Shown here one piece after another: positions 61,771-64,000 of a DNA stretch of 64,000 nt. Below the pieces are notes generated by a model that searched no databases, was not told where the DNA came from, and was given only the letters and a program-made list of their open reading frames with translations. The DNA comes from Channa striata. Taxonomy: Eukaryota > Chordata > Actinopteri > Anabantiformes > Channidae. Made by a program: the position numbers and the translations under genes. The DNA lies in contig CM065182.1 in NCBI GenBank assembly GCA_033026295.1, positions 18,598,215 to 18,662,214 of the forward strand, read 5' to 3'. Each line of letters starts with the position of its first letter. Positions within the stretch are counted from its first letter, which is position 1.

Positions 61771-64000
61771 TATTGATTATTATAATATTAGCCATAATTA
61801 TGCTTGTGTCTGCTGCTAGCTATCTATTTTCATAATGTGGTTTGCTCAAGGCTCAAAAATTAAACTCGTGTACTGGTTGCTATGGTAATAACATTCTGAA
61901 TGTTAATATGTGGTGTCTGCAAAGCACAAAGCACTACAAAAAAATCTCAATTTATCAAGGCTTTTCTCTAATCACAGCAATGGATCCATCCAGCTTAAAT
62001 TCAACTTTCACATCAGCTTCTGTTGAGATGGATTTAATCCTGCAATGCAGTAATTATTGTAATGCCATTAATTACATTACAGGTACATACAGATGCTGTG
62101 ATGGTCATTGCTGCTCTCTGCAGTGGGTGAATCAGATTTTATAACAGACATGAGCTGTTGGCTTGTCCTCTGAGTCATGGCATTCATAGCTGCCAGCCCA
62201 GGGCTCTCCAGCCATGAGCCTGCATGCAAATCAGATGCAATTTTTTCTTCCTCAGCTCTCAAGTTAAGGCCCCAAATGGAAAGAGAGGCAGATAAAAGTT
62301 AGTAATAAAAAGTTAGGCCCACACTGGGTGAGGATCAGCAGGCCTACTGGCCAAAGATGCAAAGTTGGACAAGCACAAGATCCTGTGTATAATTGCTCTG
62401 TGGCTGCAGATTATACACCAGGGTTCTCCTGATAAGAGAGAAAAACAAATAATTGGAATGCATACGGTATACATGTGAGAGAAGAATTAAAATGAAATGT
62501 TTTTCTACAAAACAATTATATCGGAAAAGAAGAAGAAAATGTCAGTATGGGAAAGAACAAAATGTATTGCTTGTGCTGTTTGATTTGTATTGATAATTAC
62601 TAAACCACTGTCAGAAACTAACCCATGGGGCACTAGTTGGTTGTGAAACAATGCAGCTTACAGACTGAATGCTCAGCAAGTCAAGGCAAAGCTGCAAAAA
62701 AAGTGTAACACCTGGAGCACAGACAGGCTACTATAGAAAGAAGGAGAAATGGTGCCAGTATCTAACAAGCTGAACTTGCATTTCCTCTTAATTAGACAGA
62801 AAAGCCTGTGAGAGTGGTGAGATAAAGTATAGCATTGACAAAGAACACAGCAACAATAAGCCAATTAGCATGATACCTATATGATTTATTAGGCAGACCT
62901 CTTTGATCAGCACACTGGACTAGTGTAAACAAATCCAATCTTGTGTATTCCAAGAAAAACACAGGTTTACAGCTTTTAGCTCTTTAACTGCAAATAATGT
63001 ATACTTAACATTTTTGCTGACTCTAGTTTTCATTCTATATTTATTTGATTTTTAATGCATTTTCCTTCATACCAGTGTGAAACTGTAAAGGAACATTGTC
63101 CAAGATCAATCAAGATCAAGAATAATTCATTATACAATTGCACCAAATGTGAAGACTGTCCTGCAAAATATTAGCTTGAAAAAAAAAAATTACACCTGGT
63201 TTGTAGTAAATGAGGTAAAACGTTCCATGGCTCTATCACTACTTTCTAGCGATGTTCTGCATGTGTGTGTTTTTTTTATTTTGGTTTGCACATAGAAGTG
63301 GATGCATAGTTTGACATAAGGATGTTTTGTTGTGAAATACTGCATGGGTTGCAAATACCCACACAGTAGTGCTCTGCAAAACAGTTGCAATGATAAACCC
63401 TAAGTACCTTTATATATTTTCAACCCTTTTCCACACAACCCACAACGAAATCACTATTTCCTAAAAACGCAGAGGCGGCCGTTCCTATGACAGCTCAGGT
63501 GAGTTACAGTGGCAGGCTTCCACCTCAGCGTGTCTCCAAGGCAACGCTGACATTCCATTTCAAATTAATTTGGACAGCGTGCTTTTATAAATCCAGCACA
63601 CAGCAAAAGCTTCGTTCCATCTTCAAGGGGAAAGAAGACAACGGACAAAACATCAGTCTGCCAAAGACTGTTCTCCACTGTGAGCCTCTTAAAATCATTC
63701 TGTGAGAAATGTATTTAATTGTGGTTGTTTAATTAAGATTATAGTAAAATGCTTGTCTAGTTCCTGTGGTCATGTTCTCTATTTTCACAGCACAAGTCCC
63801 TCAGTATGAATCACTGTGGCTTGCCTGTGCATTGGTCAAACATTAGGAATAAACACAGGGTGTAGCCTGTCTATTGAAATTCCCAGGAGATGACCAGCTT
63901 GTAGTGTAAAGGTTTCTATTTCACAGCTGGCTGCTTGTGGATGTAATCATCTTTACGAATAAACAGGGGCATCATGTGCATGTGAGTTCCAATTAGAGAT
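61771..64000. other. No recognisable gene to the right edge
   Basis: Short frames only. A segment near 63470-63700 carries a plausible plus-strand donor (CAG|gtgagt) but no family signal, so it is not called. Confidence 0.45.

Noticed and set aside
63466..63500. Plus-strand exon-like segment ending CAG|gtgagt
   Set aside because: A good donor alone is not evidence; there is no coding similarity and the strand is opposite to srrm3.
1..64000. tRNA, rRNA, CRISPR or intact mobile element
   Set aside because: No internal promoter boxes with cloverleaf potential, regular spaced direct repeats, or intact transposase or full-length LINE frame seen.

Overview
The window is a piece of a vertebrate, almost certainly teleost, nuclear genome. 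It is AT-rich and mostly non-coding, has small exons with GT-AG introns, many (CA)n/(GT)n microsatellites, and decayed fish-type LINE copies. I found no bacterial, phage or organelle features. The species cannot be determined from the sequence alone.

Two protein-coding genes are supported, both on the minus strand and in tandem. hspb1 (small heat-shock protein HspB1/Hsp27) occupies about 6.68-9.32 kb with three coding exons (CDS 6861-9227, 202 aa). srrm3 (serine/arginine repetitive matrix 3, a neural microexon splicing activator) lies just upstream. Fourteen coding exons join without any frame conflict between 44074 and 11970 into 667 codons, with an N-terminal cwf21-type domain, Lys/Arg- and Ser-rich middle exons, and a C-terminal eMIC-type block followed by an RS tail. 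The srrm3-hspb1 tandem order matches human 7q11.23. The gap between the srrm3 poly(A) signal (about 10214) and the hspb1 TATA box (about 9345) is under 1 kb and carries two two-unit heat-shock-element matches.

Layout: 1-6.66 kb has no recognisable gene and one dispersed-repeat copy. 6.68-9.35 kb is hspb1. 9.35-10.2 kb is the hspb1 upstream region. 10.2-44.1 kb is srrm3. 44.1-64 kb has no recognisable exon and probably lies in srrm3 5' UTR intron or upstream sequence. It holds an L2/CR1-like LINE 3' end (+, about 50.17-50.85 kb), a longer LINE reverse-transcriptase remnant (-, about 53.44-55.23 kb), a composite DNA-transposon-like element enclosing another LINE remnant (about 59.09-59.92 kb) with a 33-bp-arm hairpin, and a second dispersed-repeat copy (about 61.52-61.77 kb).

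Points worth a second look: seven consecutive srrm3 exons are symmetric (phase 2-2). CA repeats sit about 15-20 nt past the 5' splice sites of two of them. A 63-nt phase-0 exon has a poor polypyrimidine tract. HspB1 has Ser in place of the usual dimer-interface Cys. I see no novel defence, mobile or metabolic system here; the interest is in splice regulation and local gene architecture. All exon borders are hand-derived from splice signals, reading phase and recalled family sequence, with no alignment run.
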